Source: Bacillota bacterium
GTDB taxonomy: Bacteria > Bacillota > Clostridia > DSM-8532
DNA: 64,000 nt
Assembly: GCA_023415825.1 (NCBI GenBank)
Contig: JAEZJF010000007.1
Coordinates: 80,070 to 144,069, forward strand
Direction of reading: 5' to 3'
Positions 1 to 8,949 of the stretch are shown here, piece by piece. A model generated the notes under the pieces. That model did no database searches and had not been told where the DNA came from. It saw only the letters and a program-made list of their open reading frames with translations. Position numbers and translations under genes: made by a program. Each line of letters starts with the position of its first letter. Position 1 is the first letter of the stretch.

Positions 1-1860
1 GAATTCTTCCTTCCCGGATGTTTCCCTGGCCTGGCGAGTTTGCGAAAGTTTTGGCTGAGGCGCTTTCAAAACAAAGGTTTCGTGGGTGAGCTCATTATGT
101 TTACCCCTCTTTACATAGCGGGTGTGCAGGAGCTCATGAGCCAAATGACCGTTGGGTTCCCCCAAAAACTCCTTGTAAAAGGACAGGATAGCAGGATTTT
201 CATGAGACTTTCTGATGGTCTTGCTCTCATCCTCGTCATAAAGTCCCCTCATACGCTTTTCAGCAACCTCGGGATCATCGCTTCTGGGCTGTCCTCCTCC
301 TGTAATGCACCCATTGGGACATCCCATGACCTCAATGAAGTGATAGCCTGACTTTCCTTGCTCTATTTGTTCCAGCAGGACCCTTGCATTTTTCAGACCG
401 CTTGTAACAGCCACCTTCACCTCAACCCCTTCCAGGTAGTCATAATCCGGAAGAGGAATCTCAATTTTGACTGCAGCCTCCTTGATATTATCCAACCCTA
501 CGATAGGCGTGACATGGAGCTTGTCAAAGGGCAGCTCACGCCCTGTAACCAGCTCATAAACGGTTCTCAAGGCGGCTTCCATAACTCCTCCCGTCACACC
601 GAAAATATCAGCTGCACCTGTGGAAATTCCCAGTGGCGCATCAAATTCACGGTCAGGAAGGTTGACAAAGTCAATACCTGCCTCCTTGATCATATCGCCC
701 AACTCCCTGCAGGTGAGTACGGCATCCACGTTGGGAAGTCCGTCGTTTTTCATTTCTTCCCTGGCAATTTCAAACTTTTTGGCGGTACAGGGCATAACGG
801 ATACAACAAACATATCCTTTGGATCAATACCCAGCTTTTCGGCATAAAAAGACTTAACGACAGCACCCATCATGGTATGGGGCGATTTACAGGTTGAAAG
901 ATGTGGCAGGAGATTAGGAAAGGTATGCTCAATATACTTGATCCAGCCGGGACTGCAGCTTGTGATCATGGGAAGTACGCTATTCCTGCCCGTTAATGCA
1001 TGCTTAACACGGTTCAGGAACTCCGTACCCTCCTCGATAATGGTCAGGTCTGCGGCCCAGTCTGTATCGAAAATGTCATCAAAGCCCATGGCAGACAGAG
1101 CATGAGCTAGCTTTCCCGTACAGCGCGTGCCGGGAGCCAGACCGAATTCTTCTCCAATAGCCACGCGAATAGCCGGGGCCACCTGCACCACTACACGTTT
1201 CTCCTTGTCATGAAGCGCGGTCCATACCTTTTCGGTGGCTGATGTCTCCTTTAATGCACCTACCGGACACACAACGGTGCATTGCCCGCAGAAGGCACAA
1301 TTCACAGAGCCCAAGGGAAGATCCATGCCCGGGCTGATCACAGTCTTGAAGCCACGATTCTGTGGGTTTAAAACTCCGGTTCCCTGTATTTCATTACAGA
1401 CTGTCACACATCGGCGGCATAGTATGCATTTGGACATATCTCGGGTAATAGAGACCGACATATCCAAGGGGCTTTCGGATCGCTCCCCATCAAACCGAGA
1501 CTCCTCAACTCCCAACAATCTCCCCAGATCCTGAAGCTCACAGTGTGTATTGCGCTTGCAGCTCAGACAACTCCGATTATGATCTGAAAGGAGGAGCTCG
1601 TATAAAACCTTGCGTGCCTTTTGCACCCTCTGACTATTGGTGTGAATCACCATTCCCTCTGTAGCCTGTGTAATACACGAAGCCAGGAGCGTTTTGGCAC
1701 CTTCCACCTCTACAACGCAGATGCGGCATGAACCGATAGGGTGGGCGTTTTTCAGATAGCACAGACTGGGGATATGAATATGATTGGCTCTGGCAGCCTC
1801 AAGAATGGTACTGCCCTCAGGAGCAGTAACTTGCTTTCCGTTAATAGTCAAATTCAACAT
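1..1860 (-). CDS. hydA: NADH-linked [FeFe]-hydrogenase catalytic subunit (partial)
   Basis: Catalytic subunit of a multimeric, probably electron-bifurcating hydrogenase that interconverts H2 and protons using ferredoxin and NAD(P)H. 620 codons are visible and no stop is reached before the left edge, so the C-terminus is missing. Read directly: N-terminal [2Fe-2S] domain (C34, C45, C48, C62), His-Cys cluster site (H94, C98, C101, C107), two [4Fe-4S] ferredoxin motifs (C145-C155 and C188-C198), then the H-cluster domain with TSCSPGW (300-306), MPCTAKKFE (356-364) and EVMGCPMGC (510-518). The second Cys of the usual TSCCPxW motif is Ser303. It starts 9 bases after hydB and is the last gene of the visible hydCBA operon. 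Confidence 0.93.
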   Translation of the reverse strand, partial: MLNLTINGKQVTAPEGSTILEAARANHIHIPSLCYLKNAHPIGSCRICVVEVEGAKTLLASCITQATEGMVIHTNSQRVQKARKVLYELLLSDHNRSCLSCKRNTHCELQDLGRLLGVEESRFDGERSESPLDMSVSITRDMSKCILCRRCVTVCNEIQGTGVLNPQNRGFKTVISPGMDLPLGSVNCAFCGQCTVVCPVGALKETSATEKVWTALHDKEKRVVVQVAPAIRVAIGEEFGLAPGTRCTGKLAHALSAMGFDDIFDTDWAADLTIIEEGTEFLNRVKHALTGRNSVLPMITSCSPGWIKYIEHTFPNLLPHLSTCKSPHTMMGAVVKSFYAEKLGIDPKDMFVVSVMPCTAKKFEIAREEMKNDGLPNVDAVLTCRELGDMIKEAGIDFVNLPDREFDAPLGISTGAADIFGVTGGVMEAALRTVYELVTGRELPFDKLHVTPIVGLDNIKEAAVKIEIPLPDYDYLEGVEVKVAVTSGLKNARVLLEQIEQGKSGYHFIEVMGCPNGCITGGGQPRSDDPEVAEKRMRGLYDEDESKTIRKSHENPAILSFYKEFLGEPNGHLAHELLHTRYVKRGKHNELTHETFVLKAPQPKLSQTRQARETSGKEEF

Positions 1861-1869
1861 CTTATTCAC

Positions 1870-4800
1870 CTACCTCCTATCGCAATGCAAGCAGCGCATA
1901 GCCTCTGCCATGGCATTGAGCTTATGATAACCGATAACCACCTCGTCAAAGGATTCAGCGCGGCGCTCCAGGGGCAGAAGCTCCATGGGGAAGCGGGTAT
2001 GTGAAACCACCTCATCCTCATCGATTGTCTTAGGGATATCAATCTGCTCACCCTTATTCAAAACGCCTTTGCCGTTTAAGTGGATGTCAATGGCCCTGGC
2101 GGCATTCTTACCATCGGCAATGGCTCGAATGACCTCGTCGGGGCCTCTGGCAACGTCGCCTCCTGCAAATACACCAGCCATTTTGGTCATTTGGGTCTCG
2201 GCATCCACGACAAAATTGCCCCATGGCGTAACTCCGATATCGTCCTTGGGTACGAAGGGCAGGTCAGCATATTGGCTTACTGCAACAATGACTGTGTTGA
2301 CATCAATAAAGAAATTTGATCCTTCAATATGATGCGTGTTCCGCCGCCCTGTGTTGTCAAAATTGCCCAAATACCGGCGAACGCACTCCATTTTGGATAC
2401 ATGGCCATGCTTGTCGGACAGGAAGCGAAGGGGTGACACCAGCTCATGCAGCTCAACACCCTCGTGCAAGGCCTCCTCGATTTCAACATCATAGGCCGGC
2501 ATCATGTCCCTGGTTCTCCGATAAAGAAGCATCACTTTGGACGCTCCAAGCCGCAGGGCGGTACGTGCTGAATCCACAGCCGTATTGCCGCCTCCGATCA
2601 CAGCTACCACATGTCCTTTCAGGTCTACATTGTTATACAGCTTGACATCTTTTAAAAAGCTGATGCCCGGCAGCACACCCTTGAGATTTTCACCGGGGAC
2701 ATTCACCTTCTGCGGGATCTGAGTGCCTGTTGCGATATAAATGGCATTATAGTTAGCTCGAAGCTCTTTAAAGCCGATGTCTTTACCGACTTCAGTATTG
2801 GCAAGGATATTGACGCCGGATCGACTGATGATTTCTATCTCACGCTTGAGTACCTCTGTGGGCAGACGATATTCCGGGATACCGTAGGCCAAAACTCCTC
2901 CCGCTACGGCTTCTCTCTCATAGATGTCTACCTCGTAGCCTGTTCTTGCCAGGTAATAACCACAGGTCAGACCCGATGCGCCTGCTCCAATGATGGCCAC
3001 TTTCTGGCCGTTTTTGGAGCAAACCACATCCCGTACATATTCCTTTTCATGTTTGATAGCATAGTCTGATACAAAACGCTTCAGATCACAGATAGCGACA
3101 GCTTCGTCAACTGATCCTCTGCGGCAGCGCTTTTCACAGGGATGGGTGCAGATGCGGCCGCAGATGGAAGGCAGCGGATTTTCCTGACGGATCAGATTGT
3201 AGGCATCAAGAAATTTCCCGGCAGCAACCAGACTGAGATATCCGGGAATATTCACATTGGCAGGGCAGGAATTTTCACAGGGCGAGATAAACAGCTCGCT
3301 GCATACACCCGCGCGGCAGTACTTCTTCTTGATGTGCTCTTCATATTCCTCCCGGAAGTACTTGATGGTACTCAAGACAGGGTTGGGTGCTGTCTGGCCT
3401 AGGCCGCACATGGCTGTATCCTTTATGACAGCCCCAAGTTCCTCAAGAAGCTCAATATCACCTTCCTGGCCTTCACCCCGAGTGATGCGCTCCAAAATTT
3501 CCAGCATCCTTTTGGTACCCACACGGCAGGCAACACATTTTCCGCAGCTTTCGTCCTGGATGAAATCCATGAAATATCTGGCCGTGTCCACCATACAGGT
3601 ATCTTCATTCATGGCAATGAGCCCGCCTGACCCCATTATAGCCCCAAGCAGAGTAAGGGATTCGTAGTCGGTAGGTACATTCAGATTATCCTGCGTCACG
3701 CAGCCTCCTGACGGACCTCCGATCTGTGCCGATTTGAACTGCTTCTTGTTTAATATGCCCCCGCCGATTTTGAAAATGATTTCTCCCAAGGGCATGCCAA
3801 TGGGTACCTCGATGATTCCTGTATTGACGATATCACCGGCCAGGGCGAATACCTTGGTGCCATGCGCTTTTTCTGTGCCAAACTGAGTATACCAGACACC
3901 ACCCTTCTCCATAATAACCGGAACAGAAGCAAAGGTTTCTACATTGTTGATAATGGTGGGCTTCCCAAACAGGCCTTTTTGGAAGGGGAAGGGCGGTTTT
4001 TGCCGAGGCTCGCCACGACAGCCTTCAATAGAGGACATCAGCGAGGTTTCCTCACCGCAAACAAAAGCACCCGCACCGATGCGGATTTCCAAATCAAAGT
4101 TAAAGCTGCTTCCCAGAATATTTTCGCCTAAAAGGCCATAGGCCTGGGCTTGCTTGATAGCTGCATCAAGCCTTTCAACGGCCAAGGGGTATTCGGCGCG
4201 TATGTACACAAAGCCTTTAGTAGCACCAATTGCATAGCCGCCAATGATCATACCTTCTATCAGCGTATGGGGATCACCCTCAATAATACTGCGGTCCATG
4301 AAGGCACCAGGATCCCCTTCATCAGCATTGCAGACAATATATTTCTGATCGCTGACTGCCTTTCGTCCGGCTTCCCACTTGATTCCTGTAGGAAAGCCTG
4401 CACCACCGCGCCCCCGCATTCCCGAGGTCTTCATTACCTCAATGACCTGTGTATCGGTCATGGTATTGAGCACCCTTTCAGCCGCACTATAGCCACCGGC
4501 GGCTATATAGGCTTCAATGCTGTTATACTCGAGAATACCGCAATTCCGGAGCGCAATTCGTACCTGTTCCTTAAAGAAATTGATATCATCTATTTGGGGT
4601 ATGTATTTTTGAAGGACATGATCAAAAAAGGTATATTCCTCCAGGATCTGGTGATCCACAATATGAGCCTTTATTATTTTCTGGGCGCTTTCAGGTGTAA
4701 GGCGGGTATAGAAAATGCGCTCGGGCAGAATAAGCATGACTGGTCCTACAGCACAGGTTCCCATACACCCTGTCTCAAAAACGACAACGCTTTTATCCAG

Positions 4801-4974
4801 TGAAAGTGCTTTCACTTGCTCCAGCACAGCATCTCTGACAAGCCCGCAGTCTGATGAGACGCATCCTGCGCCGGCACAGACCAAAATTTGATGGCTGTTT
4901 TTTTCTTTTTCTTGCCGGTATGCTTTTTGAATATTTTCAAGGTCTTCCTTGCCAGTTATCTTGATACTACTCAT
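1870..4974 (-). CDS. hydB: HydB/NuoF-type diaphorase fused to GltD-like FAD/NAD(P)H oxidoreductase
   Basis: Flavoprotein subunit that exchanges electrons between NAD(P)H and the hydrogenase. 1034 residues, against roughly 600 for ordinary HydB. Order: thioredoxin-like [2Fe-2S] domain (C33, C38, C70, C74); NuoF FMN/NADH domain with GRGGAGFPTG (188-197); SLBB region; NuoF [4Fe-4S] site (C477, C480, C483, C523). The ferredoxin tail expected in HydB is replaced from about residue 555 by a glutamate-synthase small-subunit-like module: Cys pairs at 566/570 and 605-617, FAD motif GAGASG (663-668), NADPH-type motif GGGNTA (794-799), C-terminal CLHC. Seventeen bases follow hydC. Inference: the extra flavin domain gives a second nicotinamide site, perhaps NADPH. 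Confidence 0.9.
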   Translation of the reverse strand: MSSIKITGKEDLENIQKAYRQEKEKNSHQILVCAGAGCVSSDCGLVRDAVLEQVKALSLDKSVVVFETGCMGTCAVGPVMLILPERIFYTRLTPESAQKIIKAHIVDHQILEEYTFFDHVLQKYIPQIDDINFFKEQVRIALRNCGILEYNSIEAYIAAGGYSAAERVLNTMTDTQVIEVMKTSGMRGRGGAGFPTGIKWEAGRKAVSDQKYIVCNADEGDPGAFMDRSIIEGDPHTLIEGMIIGGYAIGATKGFVYIRAEYPLAVERLDAAIKQAQAYGLLGENILGSSFNFDLEIRIGAGAFVCGEETSLMSSIEGCRGEPRQKPPFPFQKGLFGKPTIINNVETFASVPVIMEKGGVWYTQFGTEKAHGTKVFALAGDIVNTGIIEVPIGMPLGEIIFKIGGGILNKKQFKSAQIGGPSGGCVTQDNLNVPTDYESLTLLGAIMGSGGLIAMNEDTCMVDTARYFMDFIQDESCGKCVACRVGTKRMLEILERITRGEGQEGDIELLEELGAVIKDTAMCGLGQTAPNPVLSTIKYFREEYEEHIKKKYCRAGVCSELFISPCENSCPANVNIPGYLSLVAAGKFLDAYNLIRQENPLPSICGRICTHPCEKRCRRGSVDEAVAICDLKRFVSDYAIKHEKEYVRDVVCSKNGQKVAIIGAGASGLTCGYYLARTGYEVDIYEREAVAGGVLAYGIPEYRLPTEVLKREIEIISRSGVNILANTEVGKDIGFKELRANYNAIYIATGTQIPQKVNVPGENLKGVLPGISFLKDVKLYNNVDLKGHVVAVIGGGNTAVDSARTALRLGASKVMLLYRRTRDMMPAYDVEIEEALHEGVELHELVSPLRFLSDKHGHVSKMECVRRYLGNFDNTGRRNTHHIEGSNFFIDVNTVIVAVSQYADLPFVPKDDIGVTPWGNFVVDAETQMTKMAGVFAGGDVARGPDEVIRAIADGKNAARAIDIHLNGKGVLNKGEQIDIPKTIDEDEVVSHTRFPMELLPLERRAESFDEVVIGYHKLNAMAEAMRCLHCDRR

Positions 4975-4991
4975 TTTCTCACCTTCCTTCC

Positions 4992-5483
4992 CTAAAATTT
5001 GGCCAGCAGAGCATTCAGCTTGGTGGGCGTCATCTGTTTATACACCACATCATCAATCATGATGGCGGGGGCAAGCCCGCAGGCTCCTATACAACGGGCC
5101 ACTTCAAAGGTGAACTTGCCGTCGGAGGTAGTACCGCCGATATCCACATTCAGGGTTTTCATGAGATGCTCTATCAGTTTTTTACCGCCTCTGACATAGC
5201 AAGCCGTTCCCAGGCAGACGCGAATGGTATGCAATCCGCGGGGCTGAACTGAGAAGAAGGAATAAAAGGATACCACACCCGACACTTGGGAAAAGGGTAT
5301 TCCAAGTGCACCGGCAATGTATCGCTGCAGGTCCAGGGGAAGACTTCCGTAGATCTTCTGTGCAGCATGCAAGATTTGAATTAAGGAGCCTTCCTTATCC
5401 CGGTAAAGAGCAATGATGTTTTTCATTTCAGAATACTTGTGCTGCTCCTTGCATTGCTTTTCAGTATGAGCGCCTTTAATCAT
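4992..5483 (-). CDS. hydC: NuoE/HydC-type [2Fe-2S] subunit of the hydrogenase
   Basis: Small electron-transfer subunit of the hydrogenase complex, 163 residues, thioredoxin-like fold with one [2Fe-2S] cluster. Ligands are visible as CLGTAC (C90, C95) and CIGAC (C131, C135), the standard NuoE spacing. The N-terminal half carries the helical NuoE region (KIYGSLPLDLQRYIA, then VSFYSFF). The ATG at 5483 is preceded by AAGGAGGG. It is the first gene of hydCBA; the promoter should lie in the 230 bases between this start and the terminator at 5714, where I see no convincing -35/-10 pair. Confidence 0.92.
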   Translation of the reverse strand: MIKGAHTEKQCKEQHKYSEMKNIIALYRDKEGSLIQILHAAQKIYGSLPLDLQRYIAGALGIPFSQVSGVVSFYSFFSVQPRGLHTIRVCLGTACYVRGGKKLIEHLMKTLNVDIGGTTSDGKFTFEVARCIGACGLAPAIMIDDVVYKQMTPTKLNALLAKF

Positions 5484-5613
5484 AGGTTCCCTCCTTACTC
5501 ATGCCAAATGGAATATGTTTCCTTTTAATCTTACTCAATCATTGTGAGGATAAAAAGAAATTTTATAAATTATCCGTATAAATTTTTTGATTTGTCGTTG
5601 AGTAATGGGGCAC

Positions 5614-5647
5614 TTGTTCATACTCACTTTACAATGATTTCACAGAA
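5614..5647. repeat. 34-base dispersed repeat, copy 1 (upstream of hydC)
   Basis: This stretch matches 16240-16273 at 31 of 34 positions, in the same orientation. The core GTTCATACTCACTTTACAA is identical in both. Both copies sit about 130-220 bases upstream of a minus-strand operon (hydCBA here, the sugar importer there). It is not an obvious promoter, CRE site or insertion-sequence end. It could be a binding site for a shared regulator or a scar of a small mobile element. Apart from this and the terminator at 5714, the gap 5484-5786 shows only AT-rich sequence. Confidence 0.6.
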
Positions 5648-5713
5648 CCGATCCTTCAGCTGCATCTTGATTATGGCTATACGCTTTCATTTTAAATGAT
5701 GCGAAGATAAAAA

Positions 5714-5761
5714 GGGCGGTCTAGATCTCTATACGTTTTATCGCATAAAGAACGACCGCCC
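5714..5761 (-). terminator. Rho-independent terminator of the isomerase/sugar operon
   Basis: Arms GGGCGGTC (5714-5721) and GACCGCCC (5754-5761) form an 8-bp GC-rich stem with a long AT-rich loop. Read on the minus strand the stem is followed by TTTTTATC. It lies just after the end of the 5787-6665 gene and separates the sugar island from the hyd operon. Confidence 0.75.
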
Positions 5762-5786
5762 CTACCTCACGCAGAATTTCGCGGAA

Positions 5787-6665
5787 TTAAGCAGTTGGAA
5801 GTGTGGCTAAGGTTCTCAGATTTTTAAGTCCCAGAGATATTCCTGTTAAGGGGTGCTCCAGTCCTTCAAATTCAATAGAAATCGCTCCTTGATAACCTGC
5901 GCTTTTTATGATTCTCAGGCATTGGGCAACCGGCACATCTCCGTGGCCAATGATGGAACCGCGCAGATAATTACCGCCTCTGGAAGTGAACCAGCCTTCA
6001 CCCGGATAAGGCAAGGTGCCGGGTTTGGTGTGAAAATCCTTCACGTGAACATGGACGGCATAAGGAGCTAATCTTGCCACAGCTTTTACAGGTTCCTCGT
6101 CAGCGCAAAGAAAATTCCCCATATCCAGTAGAATACCGAAATTCTCATGATTGACGCCGTTCACAAGCTTCTCTACCCTCTCACTGTCCTGGCAGAAGAA
6201 CCCGTGATTTTCGACCATTGTCCTGATTCCAAGGCCCTGGGCATATTCAGTTACTTCCCGACACCCTTTTATCAACAGAGGAAGGGCATCATCGAAACCT
6301 CTCGGGCCTCTATGACCAGGCTTGAAACCTACAGATGCATCATGACGCATCCCCGGTGCTCCGAGAATTGCTGCTATTTCAACTTCACCCTTGAGCCTGT
6401 TTATTTCAGCGGCAAAATCTCCTCCTGAACCATTTATCATATCAGCACCAATAGTATAGTTTCCCATCTCTATCCCGATACGGGCGCACTCTTCTTTGAT
6501 CCTAGTTGCGTAAGACTTGGCAGTCTCTCCCTGGGGAATCGACAGTCCGGCAAATTCGATGACCTCAAACCCCATTTCCTTCGCTTTGCTTATGGTGTCA
6601 AACTCGGTTAACTCCCCGCTTTTTATAGCATTAAAAAAGCTATATGTACTCACTCCGATTTCCAT
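5787..6665 (-). CDS. Sugar phosphate isomerase/epimerase family protein (TIM barrel)
   Basis: 292 residues, AP-endonuclease-2/xylose-isomerase-like TIM barrel, probably acting on a sugar or keto-sugar acid. Metal-site strands typical of the family are visible: MVENHGFF (Glu and His), LLDMGN, HVHVKDFH (two His) and SIEFEG (terminal Glu). The frame is open back to 6731, but the ATG at 6665 has a good GGGGTGGAG site and follows the upstream stop at 6682; the longer start would overlap that gene. Last gene of the minus-strand sugar island, paired with a Gfo/Idh dehydrogenase and a second isomerase, a set that commonly oxidises and epimerises unusual sugars or inositols. Substrate unknown. Confidence 0.85.
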   Translation of the reverse strand: MEIGVSTYSFFNAIKSGELTEFDTISKAKEMGFEVIEFAGLSIPQGETAKSYATRIKEECARIGIEMGNYTIGADMINGSGGDFAAEINRLKGEVEIAAILGAPGMRHDASVGFKPGHRGPRGFDDALPLLIKGCREVTEYAQGLGIRTMVENHGFFCQDSERVEKLVNGVNHENFGILLDMGNFLCADEEPVKAVARLAPYAVHVHVKDFHTKPGTLPYPGEGWFTSRGGNYLRGSIIGHGDVPVAQCLRIIKSAGYQGAISIEFEGLEHPLTGISLGLKNLRTLATLPTA

Positions 6666-6681
6666 AATGCTCCACCCCTTC

Positions 6682-7734
6682 TTACAGCAGGACTTCACGT
6701 CCTGTTTTTGCGGACTCATACACGGCATCAATAATTTTCATGAGCTCAACACCGTCTTCAGCCGGGCTGGCGCATTCTGTCCCATTGACCACACAATCTA
6801 CAAAATGGGCTATCTCATTTTCAAAAAGACCAGTGAAGCTCAGCGCCGTGTCATGGGCCGGCGTAATGTCAACCAGATAATTGTTCATTTCAGAGTAAAA
6901 TTCCAGCTTAGGGTCCAGCTTTGCTCCAGACTTTGTACCGAACAGTTCAATATTGCCTACATCTTTCTTCATATTGAGGCTGAAGCTTGTTTCAACATTC
7001 AAAACCGCTCCGTTATCAAATCTGATCATGGCGACAGCCAGATCCTCAACATTGAAGATATTATCATTGTCTGCCGAAACATAGCCCTTCTGCTGACTGA
7101 TGTGATCCCTTGCTCCCAGTTTGTTAAAGGTAGCTCCGGTAACCGCGACGGCTTTGGGCTTACCCATGAGATATCGAACCAGATCAATGACATGAACACC
7201 AAGATCAATCAATGGGCCGCCGCCTGATCGGCTCTTGTCGCCAAACCAGCCGCCGGGGCATCCGAATCTTCTTAAATAGGCGGCTTTGGCATAATAGATA
7301 TCACCCATCATTCCATTATCAATAAAGTCTTTGAGTATTTTGGCATCATTGCCGAATCTTCTGACAAAACCAATCATTAAGAGTTTACCCGATTCTTTTG
7401 CCGCCTTTTCCATCTCCATCGCCTGTTCTGCGTTCAAAGCCATGGGCTTTTCACATAAAACATGCTTTCCTGCTTTTAATGATGCTATGGTGGCGGGCGC
7501 GTGAATATTATTCCCGGTACATACGCTTACCGCGTCCAGTTCCTCAAGCTTCAGCATTTCATTGTAATCGGTAAAGACATGCTTTAAATTATGATTTTTG
7601 ACACACTCATGAGCTCTCTCACCATTAATGTCACACACTGCATAAAGCTCCACATTGTCCAGAGCCTTATAGCCCGCGATGTGGCTTCCGCTGATGTTGC
7701 CTACGCCAATGATCCCTACCTTGATTTTTTTCAT
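6682..7734 (-). CDS. Gfo/Idh/MocA family NAD(P)-dependent oxidoreductase
   Basis: 350 residues, cytoplasmic sugar/polyol dehydrogenase of the glucose-fructose oxidoreductase family. N-terminal Rossmann motif GIIGVGNISGSH, conserved CEKPMA (EKP at 95-97) for catalysis and cofactor binding, and GPLIDLGVHVIDLVRYLMG with the Asp/His of the substrate site around 180-195. AAGGAGG precedes the ATG. It is sandwiched between two TIM-barrel isomerases (15-16 base gaps), which supports a shared oxidation/epimerisation pathway for the imported sugar. Substrate cannot be read from sequence. Confidence 0.9.
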   Translation of the reverse strand: MKKIKVGIIGVGNISGSHIAGYKALDNVELYAVCDINGERAHECVKNHNLKHVFTDYNEMLKLEELDAVSVCTGNNIHAPATIASLKAGKHVLCEKPMALNAEQAMEMEKAAKESGKLLMIGFVRRFGNDAKILKDFIDNGMMGDIYYAKAAYLRRFGCPGGWFGDKSRSGGGPLIDLGVHVIDLVRYLMGKPKAVAVTGATFNKLGARDHISQQKGYVSADNDNIFNVEDLAVAMIRFDNGAVLNVETSFSLNMKKDVGNIELFGTKSGAKLDPKLEFYSEMNNYLVDITPAHDTALSFTGLFENEIAHFVDCVVNGTECASPAEDGVELMKIIDAVYESAKTGREVLL

Positions 7735-7749
7735 AACCTTTCCTCCTTT

Positions 7750-8604
7750 TCAGCCATTGATGGTGGCTATGGTGCGATTCAAAAATTCAACTGCTATCCT
7801 GATGTCCGTTTCGGGATTTTGACCTACTTCCCGCTCAATGGTCAGAAAACCCTTATAGCCAATGGAATCAAGGGCTTTCAGATAGTCGACAAAATTGACG
7901 CTGCCCTGACCCAGAGGAACCTCCCTAAAAGAAGTTTCCGACTTGATCGCTTCTTCGATAAGTCCATAGATGACCTCAGGATTTCCTTTCTTCAGCATGA
8001 TCCCATCCTTGGCATGGGTATGTACAATATAGTCCTTCAACGTCAGCACTGCTGTTGCAGGGTCGTCTCCTGTCACCATCACAAGGTTGGCAGGATCCAT
8101 GTTGACCTTGACACCTTTGGCATGCAAGCCGTCCAAAAAATTTTTCAGCACCGCCGATGTCTCGGGTCCTGTTTCAATGGCAAAAAAGGCCCCCACAATA
8201 TCCCCATATTCGCCGAGCGCCTCACAGGCCTCCTGCATAACGCCCCATCTTGGATGATTTGAATTCTCCGGCACAACACCGATATGGGTTGTAATGATGT
8301 TGGTATCAAGATCCCTGGCAAGATCCATAATTCTCTTCGACTTTTCAATTTTCCAGGGGTTGGTCTCTCTATCCCCGAACCCGCTACCAAGATCTCCGCA
8401 GAGAGCTGAAATCACGAGCCCGTTTGATTTGACCCTATCCAGGAATTCTTTTCTTTGCTTTACCGACAGGTTTTCCGGAGACATGGGGCCGTTAGTCGCA
8501 TAAACCTGTATGCCCGAAGCACCGACTTCTTTTGCTTTTTTGATACCTTCCTTCATGTCCAGCCTGAAGGAATCTACAATGACACCAATTTTAAAATCTG
8601 CCAT
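7750..8604 (-). CDS. Sugar phosphate isomerase/epimerase family protein (TIM barrel)
   Basis: 284 residues, second xylose-isomerase-like TIM barrel in the operon. Seen: IGVIVDSFRL at the N-terminus, GDLGSGFGDRE, AIETGPET (metal Glu), KVNMDPANL (metal Asp), IVHTHAKDG (two His), and FLTIEREVG (closing Glu). The ATG at 8604 is preceded by AAGGAG. It differs clearly from the 5787-6665 paralogue, so the two enzymes probably act on different intermediates. The gap upstream to the AraC gene holds a broken acetyltransferase gene. Confidence 0.87.
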   Translation of the reverse strand: MADFKIGVIVDSFRLDMKEGIKKAKEVGASGIQVYATNGPMSPENLSVKQRKEFLDRVKSNGLVISALCGDLGSGFGDRETNPWKIEKSKRIMDLARDLDTNIITTHIGVVPENSNHPRWGVMQEACEALGEYGDIVGAFFAIETGPETSAVLKNFLDGLHAKGVKVNMDPANLVMVTGDDPATAVLTLKDYIVHTHAKDGIMLKKGNPEVIYGLIEEAIKSETSFREVPLGQGSVNFVDYLKALDSIGYKGFLTIEREVGQNPETDIRIAVEFLNRTIATING

Positions 8605-8677
8605 ACGGATAAATCTCCTTAACCCTTATTTTAAATATTGTACTTTTTGTCCTAATCATTTTACATATAATCGCTTT

Positions 8678-8924
8678 TCAGAATTTGATCATATTTCTAT
8701 AGATACCAGGAGTCGAACCCTCAATCTCAATAGCACCTACAATTTTATTATAGAAATCCTTGGGCCCCGCTCCCCCAGTAGTTCCCGAATTTGTCCTTAA
8801 CCCATGAGACGATATCCATTTTATCAGGTGCAAGGGGCCGTCTAATTTCGATACCTTCATCAGTCAATCCTGAGAGATCCCCAACCGTAGGAAGATCATA
8901 AAGCCTTACTAACATATCAGCCAT
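8678..8924 (-). pseudogene. GNAT-type acetyltransferase remnant with internal deletion and frameshift
   Basis: A minus-strand frame from the ATG at 8924 reads MADMLVRLYDLPTVG... then RRPLAPDKMDIVSWVKDKFG and stops at 8748. This matches the usual N-terminus of a small GNAT family of about 150 residues (LYDLP, RR.L.P.K, WV...FG). A different frame, ending at 8678, carries the family's C-terminus: DFYNKIVGAIEIEGSTPGIY. The central acetyl-CoA-binding part is absent and the two pieces are out of frame, so this is a decayed gene. It fills most of the 345-base gap 8605-8949. Confidence 0.75.
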
Positions 8925-8949
8925 TTTTTATTCTCCTTTATTCAATTAA

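Noticed and set aside
4150..4803. A 217-codon plus-strand open frame opposite hydB.
   Set aside because: It lies entirely antisense to conserved NuoF motifs, has no ribosome site and no family features.
8705..8725. GGGTTCGACTCC on the minus strand looks like a tRNA T-arm.
   Set aside because: No acceptor, D or anticodon arms surround it, and it codes for the EGSTPG end of the broken GNAT gene.
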